A stretch of DNA of 64,000 nt, from NCBI GenBank assembly GCA_026389845.1, contig JAPLHB010000052.1, forward strand, positions 1 to 64,000, written 5' to 3'. This DNA is from Chloroflexota bacterium. Lineage in GTDB: Bacteria > Chloroflexota > Anaerolineae > CG2-30-64-16. The notes below the pieces were generated by a model that made no database searches, had not been told where the DNA came from, and saw only the letters and a list, made by a program, of their open reading frames with translations. The translations under genes were made by a program, and so were the position numbers. Shown here one piece after another: positions 56,872 to 64,000 of this stretch. Every line of letters starts with the position of its first letter. The first letter of the stretch is position 1.

Positions 56872-57876
56872 ATGGCTGAAATCCGCCAAAATATCGCGAC
56901 CAAGGAATGGGTCATTATCTCGACGGAACGCGCCCGCCGGCCGCAGGAGTTCGTGCGGCTAGAACGTACGCCGACGGCCGACCGCCCGGAACGATCCGTC
57001 TTCTGCCCGTTCTGCCCAGGCAACGAGGAGCAGCCGCCTGCGGAGCAGATGCGGATTCCGGCCGAAGGCCCCTGGGACGTGCGCGTGGTGCTGAACAAGT
57101 ACCCTGCGCTACACCTGGGGGATGGCGGCTACGAGAGGCACTTCGACGGCGTTTATCGTTGGCTGCCGGGCATCGGCCGGCACGAGGTAATCGTCGAATC
57201 GCGCCAGCACAATACCTGCCTGGGCCTGGTAAGCCCTGCGGAGGCGGCGCGCGTCATCGCCGTGCTCCAGGCGCGGGCCATTGAATTCGCCCGGATTCCC
57301 TACGTCGAGCATGTCATCTGCTTCGAGAACCACGGCCCCCAGGCTGGTACGTCTTTGGATCACCCCCACGCGCAGATCGTGGGGATGCCGGTCGTGCCCC
57401 ATCAAATCCGCGTCCGGATGGAGGAAGCCCGCCGCTATTTCGATGACACGGGCCGGTGCGTCTTCTGCCAGATGTGGCGCGACGAGGTGGCTGCCGGCGA
57501 GCGCCTGATCACCGAAAACGAATACTTCGTCGCCATCATCCCGTACGCGGCGTTCTCGCCGTTCCACACCTGGATCATCCCCCGCCGCCACGGGTCCGAT
57601 TTTCTGAAGGCCACGCCAGACGAGGTGAACGCCCTGGGCGCCATCCTGCGCGACGTACTCGGCCGCCTCTACGTGGGGCTGCGCGATCCGGACTACAACT
57701 ACATGATCCGCTCGGCGCCGCTCCACGACCCTGGCTTGGATTATTTGCACTGGTACGTGACGATTGTCCCCCAGGTGACCAGGACGGCCGGCTTCGAGAT
57801 GGGGAGCGGGATGTTCATCAACACCGCCCTGCCGGAGGAGAGCGCGGCCTTTCTGCGCGGGGTGGAACCGTTCTGA
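56872..57876 (+). CDS. galT: Galactose-1-phosphate uridylyltransferase
   Basis: GalT swaps UMP between UDP-glucose and galactose-1-phosphate in the Leloir pathway. The 334-residue HIT-superfamily protein has the catalytic HPHAQI motif near residue 164, zinc-binding Cys pairs in CPFCPGNE and CVFCQMW, WVIISTERARRPQEF near the start and the second-domain HTWIIPRRHG. Length is normal. The next gene starts two bases after the stop. No galK or galE is visible nearby. Confidence 0.93.
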   Translation: MAEIRQNIATKEWVIISTERARRPQEFVRLERTPTADRPERSVFCPFCPGNEEQPPAEQMRIPAEGPWDVRVVLNKYPALHLGDGGYERHFDGVYRWLPGIGRHEVIVESRQHNTCLGLVSPAEAARVIAVLQARAIEFARIPYVEHVICFENHGPQAGTSLDHPHAQIVGMPVVPHQIRVRMEEARRYFDDTGRCVFCQMWRDEVAAGERLITENEYFVAIIPYAAFSPFHTWIIPRRHGSDFLKATPDEVNALGAILRDVLGRLYVGLRDPDYNYMIRSAPLHDPGLDYLHWYVTIVPQVTRTAGFEMGSGMFINTALPEESAAFLRGVEPF

Positions 57877-57878
57877 CG

Positions 57879-58841
57879 ATGTCACGATCCGCCAAAGAGA
57901 ACTTGCTGCGCGCCATCTATCACCGCTTGCCTTCCTATGTGCCCTACGCCGCCGAGGGGGTCTGGCTGCTGGTGAACCACCGCGGCCGTAAGCCGCCGCG
58001 CGACGGGGTTGACGAGTGGGGTGTGACGTGGGCGCCGCTGCCGGCAAGCTACATGGTCGGGGCGGGCGAGCCGGCCGAGTCGCATCCGGTGGCGCGTCCG
58101 GTCCGCACAGCCGCCGAACTCCTGACTCGTTCCATCCCCGACGGCCGCGATCGCGCCCTCTTCGCTGGCCTGCTAGATGGTATAGACCAGGAACAAACCC
58201 TGGTCATCGGCCAACACGGTCTGGGGCCATTCGAACGCTTCCTGGCCTTGTTGGGGGCAGAACACGGGTTTTCCGCGCTTTTGAGCGAGTCGGAGGCCAG
58301 CTTCGCCGCACTGGAGCGCATCGCCGATTACCACGCTGCCATCGCGGCCGGTTACCTGGCCGCGGGGGTCGAGGCCGGCTGGCTGGCCGATGACTACGCC
58401 GGGACCGACGGACCACTCATCGCGCCGAAGCTGTGGCGGCGCATGGTCTTGCCCGGCCTGGCGCGCATCATCGCCGTCTATCGCGATGCCGGCGCTGCGG
58501 TCTTCTTCCACACCTGCGGTCGCGCCGAGGCATTCATCGGCGACCTGTTGGACGCGGGCGTGACCGTCTTCAACCTGCAAAACGTCGCGTGCGATCTGCC
58601 CGCGCTCAAGGCGCGCTACGGACGGCGCATCGCCTTCTACGGCGGGGTTCCCAGCGAGATTATGCAGTGCGGCAGCCCGGCCGACGTGCGCCGCGCTGCG
58701 CTGGCGGCGATTCAAACCCTGGGCCAGGATGGCGGCCTGATCCTCGCTGCCGATCAACCGTTGGCATATCCGGCCCAGAATGAGGCAGCGTTGGTGGATG
58801 CTGCCCGTCATCAGGGAGATCGAAGGGCGCTTGCGGGGTGA
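57879..58841 (+). CDS. Uroporphyrinogen decarboxylase-fold protein (methyltransferase-like)
   Basis: The 320-residue protein has the UroD TIM-barrel pattern, with GWLADDYAGTDGPLIAPKLWRRMVLPGLARI, VFFHTCGRAEAFIGDLLDAGVTVFNLQ and YGGVPSEIMQCGSPADV. The HTCG and late-barrel motifs match the corrinoid methyltransferase and orphan branch (MtaA/MtbA-like) better than HemE, and the Asp/Arg residues of HemE near the N-terminus are not seen. It starts at ATG 57879, two bases after galT, so it may be co-transcribed; the pairing is unusual. Its stop abuts that of the convergent NUDIX gene. Substrate unknown. Confidence 0.8.
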   Translation: MSRSAKENLLRAIYHRLPSYVPYAAEGVWLLVNHRGRKPPRDGVDEWGVTWAPLPASYMVGAGEPAESHPVARPVRTAAELLTRSIPDGRDRALFAGLLDGIDQEQTLVIGQHGLGPFERFLALLGAEHGFSALLSESEASFAALERIADYHAAIAAGYLAAGVEAGWLADDYAGTDGPLIAPKLWRRMVLPGLARIIAVYRDAGAAVFFHTCGRAEAFIGDLLDAGVTVFNLQNVACDLPALKARYGRRIAFYGGVPSEIMQCGSPADVRRAALAAIQTLGQDGGLILAADQPLAYPAQNEAALVDAARHQGDRRALAG

Positions 58842-59354
58842 TTATCGCGGCAGCGGACGATCCGCCCACTCCCGCAGGAATTGCGCCGTGGACTCGAACG
58901 CCAGCTCATCCCACGGAATCTCCGCCCGGCCGAACCAGCGCGCCTCGCTGGCGTCATCGCGGGGGGTCGGCTCGCCGCTGACCCGCTCGGCGCGATAGAG
59001 CACCAGGATGCCACGGCGTTCGGCCCAGCCCGCGAGCGGCGCGACCGCGTGCAAGGCAGTCACCCGCACAACCACGCCGGTCTCCTCGGCCACTTCCCGT
59101 ACCACAGCCTCATCGGGCAGCTCATCGGCGTCCATGTAGCCGGCCGGCAGCGCCCAGTAGCCGATGGCTGGCACGGCCGCCCGGCGCACCAACAGCACGC
59201 GATCGGCGTCGCTCACCAACGCGGCCACGGCCACCTTCGGCTCGCGGAAATGGATGAAGCCGCAATAGCGACAAAACCGCCTTGTCCGACCGAACTTGAT
59301 CCCCTCGGTCAGCGGCGCGGCACAGCGGGGGCAGTAGGTGAAGTCGTTGGGCAT
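58842..59354 (-). CDS. Zinc-ribbon NUDIX hydrolase
   Basis: The 170-residue protein starts with a four-Cys zinc ribbon (CPRCAAPL...CRYCGF) followed by a NUDIX domain whose box GYMDADELPDEAVVREVAEETGV fits G-x5-E-x7-R-E-x2-E-E-x-G. The ribbon-plus-NUDIX layout is that of NudC-like or ADP-ribose pyrophosphatase proteins; NAD(H) or ADP-ribose is a likely substrate but is not fixed by the sequence. The ATG at 59354 has no ribosome site; a heptamer repeat abuts it. Confidence 0.9.
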   Translation of the reverse strand: MPNDFTYCPRCAAPLTEGIKFGRTRRFCRYCGFIHFREPKVAVAALVSDADRVLLVRRAAVPAIGYWALPAGYMDADELPDEAVVREVAEETGVVVRVTALHAVAPLAGWAERRGILVLYRAERVSGEPTPRDDASEARWFGRAEIPWDELAFESTAQFLREWADRPLPR

Positions 59355-59355
59355 G

Positions 59356-59431
59356 GTGTGTTCCGTGTTGCATGCTGCGTGGAGCGTGGAGCGACATGGG
59401 AATAACACGCACCACGCAATACGCACTACGC
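59356..59431. repeat. GTGTTGC / CACGCAATACGC hairpin-like repeat
   Basis: CCGTGTTGCATGCTGCGTGGAGCGTGG on the left and CACGCACCACGCAATACGCACTACG on the right (described by position 59358-59392 and 59407-59431) lie between two minus-strand genes. The stop of the second UroD-like gene lies in the right arm. Confidence 0.8.
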
Positions 59432-60421
59432 CCCCGGTTCCACGGCCGTGCGCACCGCTCTCAGATTACTGAACGGCGCGTTGACCGGAGCCACGCAGCC
59501 GGAGGAGACGATGAGCCGCCGGCCGGCGGTTTGGGCGAGGGCGTCGGCGACGCGGGCGCGGATGCCTGCCGGGTCGCCCCGGAGCAAGTCATCCCAATGC
59601 TCCAGCCCGCCGGAGACCGCGCCACGGAACCGCCGCATTCCATCGGCCAGGGTGGGGCCGGCCTCGCGGTCGTGCCAGTTGAGCGCCTGGCCGGGGTATT
59701 GCGCCACCAGGTCGAACATCCCGTCGGCGCCGTGCAGGTGGAGCATGTTGAACCAGCCCTTGGCCGCGGCGGCCAGGATGCGCCGGTCATATGGCTCGCC
59801 AAACTCGCGGTACTCCGCCTCAGTCAGGGTGCGATAGCTGGCCCACTGGATCGCGTAGTAGATGCCCGCGATGCCGAGCGGCAGGCAGGCCCGAATGAAG
59901 CGAATCGTGCCCTGCGTGATCGTTTCGAGGGCCTGGTGAACCAGGGCAGGATGCCGGCGCAAGTGAACGAGCAGCAGGTCAGGCCCGGCCAGGTGACGCG
60001 CCTGGGCCAGCGGGCTGAAGATCGTCTGGATGAAGGGCACATCCGTTCCCACGGCGTCGCGGATCAGCGCCAGGCAGTGGAGTTGCCCGCCCAGGACGCC
60101 CGCGGCCGGGTCGAGCACAGCCAGCCGCGCCCAATCTTCCGGCTGCGCAATGACCGTGTTGACGTAGTCGCGCGTCCCCTCGTCTCCGCCCACCCAACGG
60201 GTCTTCACACCCCAGCCGGCCAGGCAGAAGCTGCTGGCGGGAGTCACTTTGATGAAATCCCAGTCGTATTCCCGCTGCCAGGCCACCGTGGCCGCGGCCA
60301 GGTCGGCCGGACGCTGATCGTCACCCGGAAAATGCCGCCAAAGGGCCACGGCCGTCCGGTCGGTTGGCTCCCCGTTGCAGGTGGCGAGCAGGCGCTCGCG
60401 TCTGGTCATCCGTGCGGTCAT
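59426..60421 (-). CDS. Second UroD-family protein
   Basis: The 331-residue protein has MTRRERLLATCNGEPTDRTAVALWRHFPGDD, the UroD-family N-terminal layout (R-E-R-x-L-x-A, then P-D-R). Later it has WDFIKVTPASSFCLAGWG, FIQTIFSPLAQARHL and a C-terminal GCVAPVNAPFSNLRAV. It differs from the 57879 protein and from HemE, so it is probably a corrinoid- or cobalamin-type methyltransferase relative. GGAGATTCCC precedes the ATG at 60421. It is co-directional with the NUDIX gene downstream. Confidence 0.82.
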   Translation of the reverse strand: MTARMTRRERLLATCNGEPTDRTAVALWRHFPGDDQRPADLAAATVAWQREYDWDFIKVTPASSFCLAGWGVKTRWVGGDEGTRDYVNTVIAQPEDWARLAVLDPAAGVLGGQLHCLALIRDAVGTDVPFIQTIFSPLAQARHLAGPDLLLVHLRRHPALVHQALETITQGTIRFIRACLPLGIAGIYYAIQWASYRTLTEAEYREFGEPYDRRILAAAAKGWFNMLHLHGADGMFDLVAQYPGQALNWHDREAGPTLADGMRRFRGAVSGGLEHWDDLLRGDPAGIRARVADALAQTAGRRLIVSSGCVAPVNAPFSNLRAVRTAVEPGA

Positions 60422-60504
60422 GGGAATCTCCGTATGGGTGAAGTTGTAACCACGAGGACACAAGGCACGAAGCAACCCCAAAACGGGTCTGGTGACTTCG
60501 TGGT

Positions 60505-60867
60505 TTAATCAAAAAGCAGAGCCCACACCCGCGGCCCGAAGATCGCGATCCCCACTGCCACTGCCGCGATGGCCGCGATGAGCACTGCGCCCGCGCCGGT
60601 ATCCTTGGCAATCTTCGCCATCGGGTGGAAGCGCTGGGTGAGCAGATCTACCGCCAGCTCAGCGACGGTATTAATCATCTCCGCGCTGAAGACGAACCCT
60701 ATCGTCAGCGTCAGGATCGCCCACTCGACCGCCGTCACCCGAAAGTAGATCCCCGCGACGATCACCAGGCCCGCTACGCCTACATGCACCCGCGCGTTCC
60801 GCTGTGTGCGCAACACGTAGGCGATGCCCTGGAAGGCGTAGCGGAAACCGCGGAGAAAGCGTTTCAT
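60505..60867 (-). CDS. dgkA: Diacylglycerol/undecaprenol kinase (DgkA family)
   Basis: This small integral membrane kinase of 120 residues has three helices and the family stretch IGFVFSAEMINTVAELAVDLL near residues 60-80 (catalytic Glu region N-T-(A/V)-x-E), and an N-terminal RFLRGFRYAFQGIAYVLRTQRNARVH. In Gram-positive-type bacteria it phosphorylates undecaprenol for the cell-wall lipid cycle. Residues upstream of ATG 60867 are encoded by repeats and are not conserved. It lies downstream of ybeY, a common ybeY-dgkA order. Confidence 0.92.
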   Translation of the reverse strand: MKRFLRGFRYAFQGIAYVLRTQRNARVHVGVAGLVIVAGIYFRVTAVEWAILTLTIGFVFSAEMINTVAELAVDLLTQRFHPMAKIAKDTGAGAVLIAAIAAVAVGIAIFGPRVWALLFD

Positions 60868-60879
60868 GGGCGAACGACC

Positions 60880-60986
60880 AACGACGAACGACGAACGACC
60901 GCGGCTCGAAACCGAAAACTGCAATCGCCGATATCAAGCCGCCACCGATCTCCAACTACCAACTTTCAACCTCTAACTTTCACCCT
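60880..60986. repeat. Repeat-filled gap between ybeY and dgkA
   Basis: GAACGACCAACGACGAACGACGAACGACC-type units (about 60871-60901) and CCAACTACCAACTTTCAACCTCTAACTTTC-type heptamers (about 60948-60985) occupy the gap. They belong to the same families as 38062-38101 and 42552-42611. Confidence 0.8.
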
Positions 60987-61442
60987 CTAGCTTTCACCCT
61001 GCAACACTGCATCCTGCTTCGCCCACATGGCCGCCTCCTCCGCTGGCTCGGCGTGGTCATAGCCAAAGAGGTGCAGCGTGCCGTGGACGGCGAGCAGGCG
61101 CAGCTCATCCTGCAGCGATCGGCCTAACTCGGCGGCCTGGCGGCGCGTGAACGGCAGGGCGATGATGACGTCGCCCAGGTAGGCCGCGGCCTCGGGCGCG
61201 CTGACGAAGCCGGGGGTCGGCTCCTGCGCGGCGAACGAGAGCACATCGGTGGAACCTTCGACCCCGCGGTATTGCGCGTTGAGGCCGGCCACTTCCTCGT
61301 CGTCGGTGATGACCACCGTGACTTCGGCGTCGGGTTGGCCCTCAGCCTGCAACACCGCGGCCACGACGGCCGCGAGGTCGGCGGCGTCTACATCGGATTC
61401 GTAGGTCTCGTCTATCTGGATGGCGATGTTGTCGTAGGGCAT
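60987..61442 (-). CDS. ybeY: Endoribonuclease YbeY (rRNA maturation)
   Basis: YbeY is a zinc-dependent RNase needed for 16S rRNA 3'-end processing and ribosome quality control. The 151-residue protein has the metal motif HGTLHLFGYDH (H-x3-H-x5-H) near residue 118 and TDVLSFAAQEP and LGDVIIALPF upstream, all typical. The start at ATG 61442 follows GAGGGGG. It lies 26 bp downstream of the cytochrome-like gene and upstream of dgkA. Confidence 0.94.
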   Translation of the reverse strand: MPYDNIAIQIDETYESDVDAADLAAVVAAVLQAEGQPDAEVTVVITDDEEVAGLNAQYRGVEGSTDVLSFAAQEPTPGFVSAPEAAAYLGDVIIALPFTRRQAAELGRSLQDELRLLAVHGTLHLFGYDHAEPAEEAAMWAKQDAVLQGES

Positions 61443-61468
61443 GAGAACCCCCTCGCGCTCCGATACCG

Positions 61469-62038
61469 TCAATTGTTCGGCGCGCCGGCGTTCACCCACG
61501 CGCTGATCAGATCAATCTGGGCCTGCGGCAGCTTGGCCGCGCGCTGGGGCATCTTCCCGTTGATGATCTGCTGCACCAGGAAGCTGTTGGCGGCGTCACC
61601 GACCTTGATCACCGGGCCGTTCTCGGAACCCTTCATCGTCTGCGCGTAGCCGGTCAAGACCAATCCCGCTTTGGTCTGCTGGCCGCCGTGACACTTGACG
61701 CAGTTCTGCTCGAAAATCGGCAGCACGTCTTTGGCAAAGCTGACCGCGGCGGGCTTGGCCGCGGTTGGGGCTGGCGCGGCGGTCGGGATGGTCTGGTTGG
61801 TGGCCTGAGTGGCAGCGGGCACGGCAGCTTTGGTCGCGGCCGGAGCGGCTTGCGTCGCAGGCGCGGCCGTGGGCGCAGGTGGCTGGGTCGGTTGGGGTAC
61901 GACGGTCGGCGCCGCGGTCGCGGCCGGCGCAGGGGCGGCCGGAGAGCACGCTGCCAGGATGGCGCCAAGTGCAATCAGGGTCAGGGCGACGATCGCCAGT
62001 CGGGAGAGCACGCTGAACTTCGAGAATTGTCGAGCCAT
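61469..62038 (-). CDS. Lipoprotein with one c-type haem site
   Basis: The 189-residue protein has a lipoprotein signal ending ILAAC, a roughly 70-residue Ala/Pro/Thr stalk and a small cytochrome-c-like domain with one haem motif CVKCHGG (C-x2-C-H) and a distal Met candidate in INGKMPQRAAKLP. The layout (DVLPIFEQNCVKCHGG...GLVLTGY) resembles planctomycete-type cytochrome domains. It should sit on the outer membrane face in electron transfer or haem-linked sensing. AGGAAG precedes the ATG. The 270-bp region upstream (62039-62308) contains no gene I can support. Confidence 0.88.
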   Translation of the reverse strand: MARQFSKFSVLSRLAIVALTLIALGAILAACSPAAPAPAATAAPTVVPQPTQPPAPTAAPATQAAPAATKAAVPAATQATNQTIPTAAPAPTAAKPAAVSFAKDVLPIFEQNCVKCHGGQQTKAGLVLTGYAQTMKGSENGPVIKVGDAANSFLVQQIINGKMPQRAAKLPQAQIDLISAWVNAGAPNN

Positions 62039-62308
62039 GGGTTTCTTCCTGTTTTTTTCTTCGGATTAGTGCACGACTTCTGCACTTTCGGTGAATGCAT
62101 GTTTGTCCGCTGACGTAACAGCGGGGCAGAATCTGCCAGAATCAGCCTGTAAAAGCATATACTGGACGGGCAATGCTGTCTGTGATCTATGGCCCAATGG
62201 CACACACAACATACCCCGCGCAACCTGCCGCCCCGCCTTGCGTATAAGAGTCGTGACCGGCGCGCAAACCGGTCTGGCATCTTGCAGAATCACACAAGGG
62301 AGGAGATC

Positions 62309-62941
62309 ATGAAAAGCCAAAAGGGGTACATCGGTCTGGGGATCCTGCTGGTAGCAGTGGGCATCCTGTTCTTGCTGCAGAACTTCAACGTCCTCGGCCC
62401 GTTCGAGAACCTGGTCTGGGTTCTGCTGTTTGGCGCCGGCGGACTGGCATTCCTGTTCGTAGTGCTCACCAACCACGAGCACTGGTGGGCGGTGATCCCC
62501 GGCTTCACGCTGCTGGGCCTCGCCGCGTTGATCGGCTTCGGCGAGCACTTGGGTGCGCTCGGCGGGGCGCTCTTCCTGGGCGCTATCGGGTTGAGCTTCT
62601 GGGTGATCTACGCCATGCGCCGCGAGTTCTGGTGGGCGGTGATCCCCGGCGGGACGCTGCTGACGTTGGCCGTGGTCGCCGCGCTGGGCGAGGTTATTCC
62701 GGGCGAAGTGGTCGGCGGCATCTTCTTCCTGGGCTTGGCCGCGACGTTCGGGCTGGTCTATCTGCTGCCGACGCCGCGGGGCCGGATGAAGTGGGCGTGG
62801 ATTCCCGCCGCCGTGCTGGGCATCATGGGCCTGCTGCTGATCGTGACCCTGGGCGGGTGGATCAACATCATCTGGCCCATCGCACTGATCGCAGCCGGCG
62901 CGTACGTGCTCTACCGAACGTTCGTGGGGCGCCGGTCGTAG
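62309..62941 (+). CDS. Polytopic membrane protein (LiaF/DUF5668-like)
   Basis: The 210-residue protein is almost wholly hydrophobic, with seven or eight short helices. It starts MKSQKGYIGLGILLVAVGILFLLQNFNVLG, a phrase common to DUF5668/LiaF-like proteins (G-x-x-L-x-x-x-G-x-x-x-L-x-x-N). Two WWAVIP segments recur (residues about 58 and 110), suggesting internal duplication. GGGAGGAG precedes the ATG. It begins a three-gene membrane-stress cluster with PspC and a LiaF-like protein; function is inferred from that context. Confidence 0.75.
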   Translation: MKSQKGYIGLGILLVAVGILFLLQNFNVLGPFENLVWVLLFGAGGLAFLFVVLTNHEHWWAVIPGFTLLGLAALIGFGEHLGALGGALFLGAIGLSFWVIYAMRREFWWAVIPGGTLLTLAVVAALGEVIPGEVVGGIFFLGLAATFGLVYLLPTPRGRMKWAWIPAAVLGIMGLLLIVTLGGWINIIWPIALIAAGAYVLYRTFVGRRS

Positions 62942-62965
62942 GTTTCAGGAGGGAGGGAGGGGGAA

Positions 62966-63430
62966 ATGAGCAGTAAACTGTATCGCAGTCGTGGCAACAA
63001 GATGATTGCCGGCGTGTGCGGGGGTATAGGCCAATACCTGCGTATTGATCCGGTGATCGTGCGCCTGTTCTTCCTGCTGTTGGGATTGAGCAGCGGCATC
63101 GGCGTGCCGCTCTACCTGGTGCTGTGGATCATCATTCCCTACGAGGGCGAAGGTGCGACCGGCAGCGCCGAGACGGCCCATACCGGCGGCCAGGAGATCG
63201 CCGACCGGGCACGCGCGATGGGCGAGGAGCTGCGCGAATCGTTGAGCAAGCCGAACCCGCAGGCCGGCATCATCGTCGGCGCGGCGCTGGTCTTCTTCGG
63301 CCTGATCGCGCTGTTGCGGAATCTGGACATCCCGTGGCTGTTCTGGCTGCGCTTCGACGTGCTGTGGCCCTTCTTGCTGATCCTCGGCGGCGTGGTGCTG
63401 ATCTGGCGGCGCGTGGGCGGCAAGGACTGA
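62966..63430 (+). CDS. PspC-domain membrane protein
   Basis: The 154-residue protein has a PspC domain at residues 3-60 (LYRSRGNKMIAGVCGGIGQYLRIDPVIVRL, then LYLVLWIIIP), a charged middle, and a C-terminal pair of helices (IIVGAALVFFGLIALLRNLDIP and FDVLWPFLLILGGVVLIWRR). PspC proteins respond to envelope stress and may bind regulators. It lies 24 bp after the previous gene and is followed by a repeat and the next membrane protein. Confidence 0.9.
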   Translation: MSSKLYRSRGNKMIAGVCGGIGQYLRIDPVIVRLFFLLLGLSSGIGVPLYLVLWIIIPYEGEGATGSAETAHTGGQEIADRARAMGEELRESLSKPNPQAGIIVGAALVFFGLIALLRNLDIPWLFWLRFDVLWPFLLILGGVVLIWRRVGGKD

Positions 63431-63434
63431 CAGA

Positions 63435-63500
63435 TGACGAATGATGAATGACGAAAGACGAATGACGAAATCAGTCGTCGTCGGTCCTTCGTCGTTCGTC
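63435..63500. repeat. GAATGACGAA / TTCGTCGTTCGTC hairpin
   Basis: Left units ATGACGAATG/AAGACGAATG and a right arm GTCGTCGGTCCTTCGTCGTTCGTC (described in two halves) pair imperfectly. It lies between the PspC gene and the LiaF-like gene. Confidence 0.85.
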
Positions 63501-63522
63501 CCAAAAAAGGAGCATCTCATCC

Positions 63523-64000
63523 ATGAACGAACATCATCATCGCAGGGGCGGCCTGGTCTGGCCGGTAATCCTGATCGGCGCGGGCATCGTCTTCCTGTTG
63601 AACAATCTCGGTATGTTGAGCTGGAGCATCTGGGACACTCTGTTCCGGCTCTGGCCGGTGCTTCTGATCGCGGTCGGGCTGGACATCCTGATCGGCCGGC
63701 GATCGGCCTGGGGATCGTTGATCGTGGCGACCCTGCTGCTGGCCGCGCTGGCCGCCGCGATCTGGCTCGGCGTGCCGCAATGGGGCCGTGTGGCGAGTGG
63801 GCCATTGACAACCGAAAGCATCAGCGAGCCGCTGAACGGCGCCACAAGCGCCGATGTGGAGATCGGTTTCGGCGCCGGTGGATTGAACCTCCAGGCGCTG
63901 GACGAGACGGCCGGGCTGATCGAGGGCCAGGTGATGCTCAGCCCCGGCGAGCACTTGGATCGCCAGTACAACAAATCGGGCGACGTGGCGCACTACGAGT
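63523..64000 (+). CDS. LiaF-like membrane protein (partial, cut by window end)
   Basis: The first 159 codons are in the window. Three or four hydrophobic segments (GGLVWPVILIGAGIVFLLNNLGML, then LWPVLLIAVGLDILIG and SLIVATLLLAALAAAIWLGVP) are followed by the start of a beta-rich outer domain (SADVEIGFGAGGLNLQAL), the LiaF/DUF5668 layout in which a toastrack-like domain follows the helices. AAGGAG lies before the ATG at 63523. Together with the two preceding genes it suggests an envelope-stress module. Confidence 0.8.
   Translation, partial: MNEHHHRRGGLVWPVILIGAGIVFLLNNLGMLSWSIWDTLFRLWPVLLIAVGLDILIGRRSAWGSLIVATLLLAALAAAIWLGVPQWGRVASGPLTTESISEPLNGATSADVEIGFGAGGLNLQALDETAGLIEGQVMLSPGEHLDRQYNKSGDVAHYE

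Noticed and set aside
57879-58841. Haem biosynthesis hemE
   Set aside because: The N-terminal HemE residues are not seen and neighbouring genes are not haem genes; a UroD-fold methyltransferase relative fits better.

Overview
The window looks like a chromosomal segment of a GC-rich Chloroflexota bacterium, most likely Anaerolineae or a related class. This rests on gene content, not a database search: a mevalonate kinase, many lipoproteins with Pro/Thr-rich stalks, STAND/TPR and SBBP proteins, PspC/LiaF-like membrane proteins, and promoters with TATAAT/TACAAT -10 boxes 16-18 bp from TTGACN-like -35 boxes.

Layout. 1-1816 is a complete IS1634-type insertion sequence whose left end is base 1 of the window. 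1.8-6.1 kb holds a TIR-STAND-TPR immune-type protein overlapping mevalonate kinase by ATGA. 6.4-10.8 kb has a lipoprotein, an HD hydrolase with an LPG-synthase-like membrane protein, and a glycosyltransferase. 11-13.9 kb is dnaN-recF plus a small protein. 14-17.1 kb encodes two membrane proteins with a shared C-terminal exported domain; one begins with two cyclic-nucleotide-binding-like domains. 17.2-22.6 kb has tRNA-Leu, an ECF sigma factor with its anti-sigma factor, mutM and a metallophosphatase. 22.9-26.4 kb is a frameshifted SBBP-repeat exported protein. 27-33.8 kb holds LysM and SPFH proteins and a MoxR/DUF58/subtilase run. 34-40.1 kb has a two-component system, a TumE/TumA-type toxin-antitoxin pair, cinA and pcrA/uvrD. 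40.3-47 kb has a clan-A glycosidase-like protein, ruvB-queA-maf, a DksA-like protein and upp behind an attenuator-like hairpin. 47-55.5 kb has envelope glycosyltransferases, a dCMP deaminase-like gene, a lipoprotein, an unexplained two-gene cassette with its own promoter, then GH1-pgl-methyltransferase. 55.5-64 kb has DUF4870, CBS, galT, two UroD-like proteins, NUDIX, dgkA, ybeY, a c-type cytochrome and a membrane-stress (PspC/LiaF-like) cluster cut by the window end.

The dominant unexplained signal is repeats. Many intergenic gaps carry short tandem arrays of 7-8 bp units arranged as imperfect hairpins. The unit differs from locus to locus, yet both arms of one hairpin share it. Every core unit checked is free of stop codons in all six frames. 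Related arrays and other palindromes lie in frame inside conserved genes (mvk, the TIR-STAND gene, pcrA, queA, a membrane glycosyltransferase, a subtilase), adding surplus peptide at loops and linkers. A second repeat family of 132-158 bp has three copies. Together these resemble the short tandem repeats of cyanobacteria and the in-gene palindromes of Rickettsia, and they are the best candidate here for an undescribed system.
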